Shown piece after piece: positions 62,188-64,000 of a DNA stretch of 64,000 nucleotides (positions are counted from its first letter, which is position 1; each line of letters starts with the position of its first letter). The notes below the pieces were generated by a model. The model ran no database searches. It saw only the letters and a list, made by a program, of their open reading frames with translations, and was not told where the DNA came from. The translations under genes and the position numbers were made by a program. The stretch is from Aromatoleum anaerobium (lineage in GTDB: Bacteria > Pseudomonadota > Gammaproteobacteria > Burkholderiales > Rhodocyclaceae): positions 537,787 to 601,786 of the forward strand of contig NZ_WTVG02000037.1 in assembly GCF_012910705.2 (NCBI RefSeq), in the 5' to 3' direction.

Positions 62188-62700
62188 TTGAAATCGTTCC
62201 AAACCATCGTCCAAGCGGGGATGGCTGCCCTCGTGTTCTTTTCCGGCGCCGCTTGCGCCGGCCTTTTCAGCGATCCGGATCCGAACTGGAAGGAAGGCGA
62301 CTACGAGCTGCCGGCTCCGCCGCTTCCCTCCGCGTTGCGCGAATTCCCCGTCGATGTGACTTCGCGCAATCGTTTTCTGCTCGACGAGCATAGCCTGACA
62401 GTGGGCGAGGATGGTGTCGTCCGCTACGTGCTTGTGGTGCACACCACGGGTGGAGCCGAGAACGTCACTTTCGAAGGCATCCGCTGCGAGGTGGCCGGAT
62501 GGCGTATCTATGCGGTCGGCCGCGACGCAGGCGAGTGGGCGGTGGCGCGCGACGCCGGCTGGCAGCCAATCATCGACACCGCGTACAACCGTCCGCGCGC
62601 AGCTTTGGCGAAGGAATATTTCTGCGACGGACCAGTCCCGCCGCGCAACGTCGGCGAAGTGCTGCGGCGGCTGCGTGGCATGGAGCCGGCATTGAAGTGA
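62188..62700 (+). CDS. CNP1-like secreted protein
   Basis: A protein of 170 aa with an N-terminal signal peptide ([20 protein letters not shown]) and a mature domain resembling the CNP1-like family known from Neisseria and other betaproteobacteria: [33 protein letters not shown] and PPRNVGEVL. The start is uncertain. TTG 62188 with GGAG 10 nt before gives a clean signal peptide; GTG 62170 and further upstream starts are possible. The function is unknown. It precedes coq7 by 19 bp. Confidence 0.82.
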   Translation: MKSFQTIVQAGMAALVFFSGAACAGLFSDPDPNWKEGDYELPAPPLPSALREFPVDVTSRNRFLLDEHSLTVGEDGVVRYVLVVHTTGGAENVTFEGIRCEVAGWRIYAVGRDAGEWAVARDAGWQPIIDTAYNRPRAALAKEYFCDGPVPPRNVGEVLRRLRGMEPALK

Positions 62701-62719
62701 CCGACATCTCGAGGTGTTC

Positions 62720-63340
62720 ATGATCGACGAAGCGATTGTCCAGTTCGACAAGGCGTTGCGCACGCTATTCGCTCCCGCGCGCAGCGTGCGCCCGGTCCCC
62801 GGCGCCGACGTGCCCGAAACGCATCTGGGGGATCGTGACCGGCAGCATGTCGCGGCCCTGATGCGCGTCAACCACAGCGGCGAGATATGCGCCCAGGCGC
62901 TGTACCAGGGGCAATCGATGAGCGCGGTCGACCTCGACGTCAAGCGCGAGCTCGCGCGGGCCTCCGACGAGGAAACCGAGCACCTGGCGTGGACCGAGCA
63001 ACGCATTTCCGAACTCGGCGGGCGCAAGAGCTTGCTGAATCCGCTGTGGTACGGCGGGTCGCTGGCGCTGGGGCTGCTGGCCGGGAGGCTTGGCGACCGA
63101 TGGAATCTCGGCTTCCTTGCCGAAACCGAGCGCCAGGTCGAAGCGCATCTCAGCGGCCATCTGGAACATTTGCCCCCCGAGGACCGCAAGTCTCGTGAAA
63201 TTCTCGAGCAGATGAAGGCGGACGAGGCCCATCACGCCGACGTCGCGCGCGCCCTCGGGGCTCACGAACTGCCTGCGCCCTTCAGGGGAGCGATGAGATT
63301 GATGGCCCGCGTGATGACGGCGACCGCGTACCGGGTATAA
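62720..63340 (+). CDS. coq7: 2-polyprenyl-3-methyl-6-methoxy-1,4-benzoquinone hydroxylase Coq7
   Basis: Di-iron hydroxylase of ubiquinone synthesis (C6 hydroxylation), 206 aa. Iron ligands are in [15 protein letters not shown] (Glu), DEETEHLAW (ExxH), ETERQVEAH (Glu) and [11 protein letters not shown] (ExxH). The start at ATG 62720 follows GAGGTG. It lies directly behind the CNP1-like gene and is convergent with the OsmC-like gene. Confidence 0.95.
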   Translation: MIDEAIVQFDKALRTLFAPARSVRPVPGADVPETHLGDRDRQHVAALMRVNHSGEICAQALYQGQSMSAVDLDVKRELARASDEETEHLAWTEQRISELGGRKSLLNPLWYGGSLALGLLAGRLGDRWNLGFLAETERQVEAHLSGHLEHLPPEDRKSREILEQMKADEAHHADVARALGAHELPAPFRGAMRLMARVMTATAYRV

Positions 63341-63379
63341 CGAGCAAAACGCGTGCGGCGCGTCGGGCACACAGCGCCC

Positions 63380-63799
63380 TCACTCGCACTCGACGATGTC
63401 CCATTCGTGCACCAATTCGGCGGTCTTGCCGAGCATGATCGACGCCGAGCAGTATTTCTCTGCTGATAGATGAATCGCGCGCTCCACCGCCTCGGCCTTC
63501 AGCCCTTTACCCCGCACGGTGTAGTGAAAAGTGATGCGGGTGAACACCTTCGGGTCCGCTTCCGCACGCTCGCCCGAGAGCTTTACCTCACAGCCGCGAA
63601 CATCCTGGCGCCCGCGTTTCAGGATCAATACGACGTCGAACGCCGTGCACCCGCCAGCGCCGGCAAGCATCATTTCCATCGGCCGGGGGGCAAGATTCCG
63701 GCCGCCCGCCTCCGGAGCGCCATCCATCGCCACGACGTGACCGGTACCGGTCTCCGCGAGGAAGGTCATTCCATCGACCCACTTGATAGTGCATTCCAT
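63380..63799 (-). CDS. OsmC-family protein
   Basis: A 139-aa OsmC-type thiol protein. The two family cysteines are present in LAGAGGCTAFDVV and AEKYCSASIML, as in peroxide-reducing OsmC/Ohr. The order of motifs and the short length match the YhfA-like subgroup more than Ohr. The second of two adjacent ATG codons (63797-63799) is preferred, since GGAG lies 6 nt before it. Confidence 0.9.
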   Translation of the reverse strand: MECTIKWVDGMTFLAETGTGHVVAMDGAPEAGGRNLAPRPMEMMLAGAGGCTAFDVVLILKRGRQDVRGCEVKLSGERAEADPKVFTRITFHYTVRGKGLKAEAVERAIHLSAEKYCSASIMLGKTAELVHEWDIVECE

Positions 63800-63802
63800 C
63801 AT

Positions 63803-64000
63803 CTACTCCGTTGTTCGCTTGATGAGCGAGGGAACCTCTGGGCGAGGCGGAGCGGCATTTTACCGGATGGTAATCCGACAGGGCTAACGGTCATTGCGAC
63901 GAGCGCCACCCCTGATGATGAAAGAAACTACGGGGTGGAAGATGGCGGGAAGAGGTCGCGCAATATTTTGGCGGTTCGACCCCGCAAGCTAACGTGACCC
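63803..64000. other. End of window, no supported gene
   Basis: The last 198 bp contain the leader of the OsmC-like gene and about 150 bp without a supported open frame. A gene may begin beyond the edge. Confidence 0.5.

Overview
This 64 kb window is high-GC bacterial chromosome with dense, mostly housekeeping gene content. Gene sets and orders point to a betaproteobacterium. Examples are gpmA-envC-ctpA, glyA-nrdR-ribD, rhodanese-grxC-secB-gpsA, nudJ-(secreted protein)-mnmA, yhdP-nit-tldD and a CNP1-like gene beside a coq7-type ubiquinone hydroxylase. My best guess is the Rhodocyclales (Azoarcus/Aromatoleum/Thauera type); this rests on gene order and family resemblance, not on a database search. 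I saw no rRNA, tRNA, insertion sequence, prophage, CRISPR array or integrase.

Layout. 0-4.6 kb: phoU, rpiA, moeA, a diheme cytochrome c4 and engB. 4.5-4.65 kb: an unannotated minus-strand stretch with four consecutive stem-loops ending in a U-tailed terminator, a small-RNA candidate. 4.7-9.6 kb: hemB, a HAD nucleotidase overlapping bioC, bioB, comF and trmL. 9.7-12.9 kb: a minus-strand run from an ArsR-type regulator through rhodanese, glutaredoxin, secB, an SH3 protein and gpsA. 13-17.9 kb: gpmA, envC, ctpA, a conserved hypothetical gene and a moeB/thiF gene. 17.9-20.8 kb: ribD, nrdR, glyA. 21-26.4 kb: a TRAP transporter operon with two paralogous binding proteins and a terminal histidine phosphatase. 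26.5-41 kb: pmbA, darP, mogA, aroG, dinB, a cobalamin adenosyltransferase, alaS, a phosphomannomutase, ilvE, nudJ and mnmA. 41-46.8 kb: an unknown 309-aa protein, sixA, a CYTH-CHAD protein and glnE. 47-53.2 kb: yhdP, nit, tldD. 53.3-58.5 kb: a QseE/QseG/QseF (GlrK/GlrR) two-component operon facing a bactofilin gene, then a lytic transglycosylase. 58.5-64 kb: proS, rppH, a CBS-domain protein, a CNP1-like protein, coq7 and an OsmC-like protein.

The most interesting signal is at 56.8-57.8 kb. A sigma-54 type -24/-12 promoter lies before the bactofilin gene. Upstream of it are two 20-bp palindromes of the form TGTC-N10-GACA, and a third copy lies just past the gene. The neighbouring operon encodes a sigma-54 activator of the GlrR/QseF class, whose known sites have, as I recall, this same TGTC/GACA arrangement. 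The sequence therefore predicts a local circuit in which envelope sensing drives a cytoskeletal bactofilin. Other points worth checking are the structured RNA between engB and hemB, and an ArsR regulator that keeps both cysteines of the persulfide sensors BigR/SqrR and sits upstream of a rhodanese. The TRAP operon also has a 14-bp perfect hairpin between its two binding-protein genes. A secreted protein before mnmA may have a transglutaminase-like Cys-His-Asp layout.
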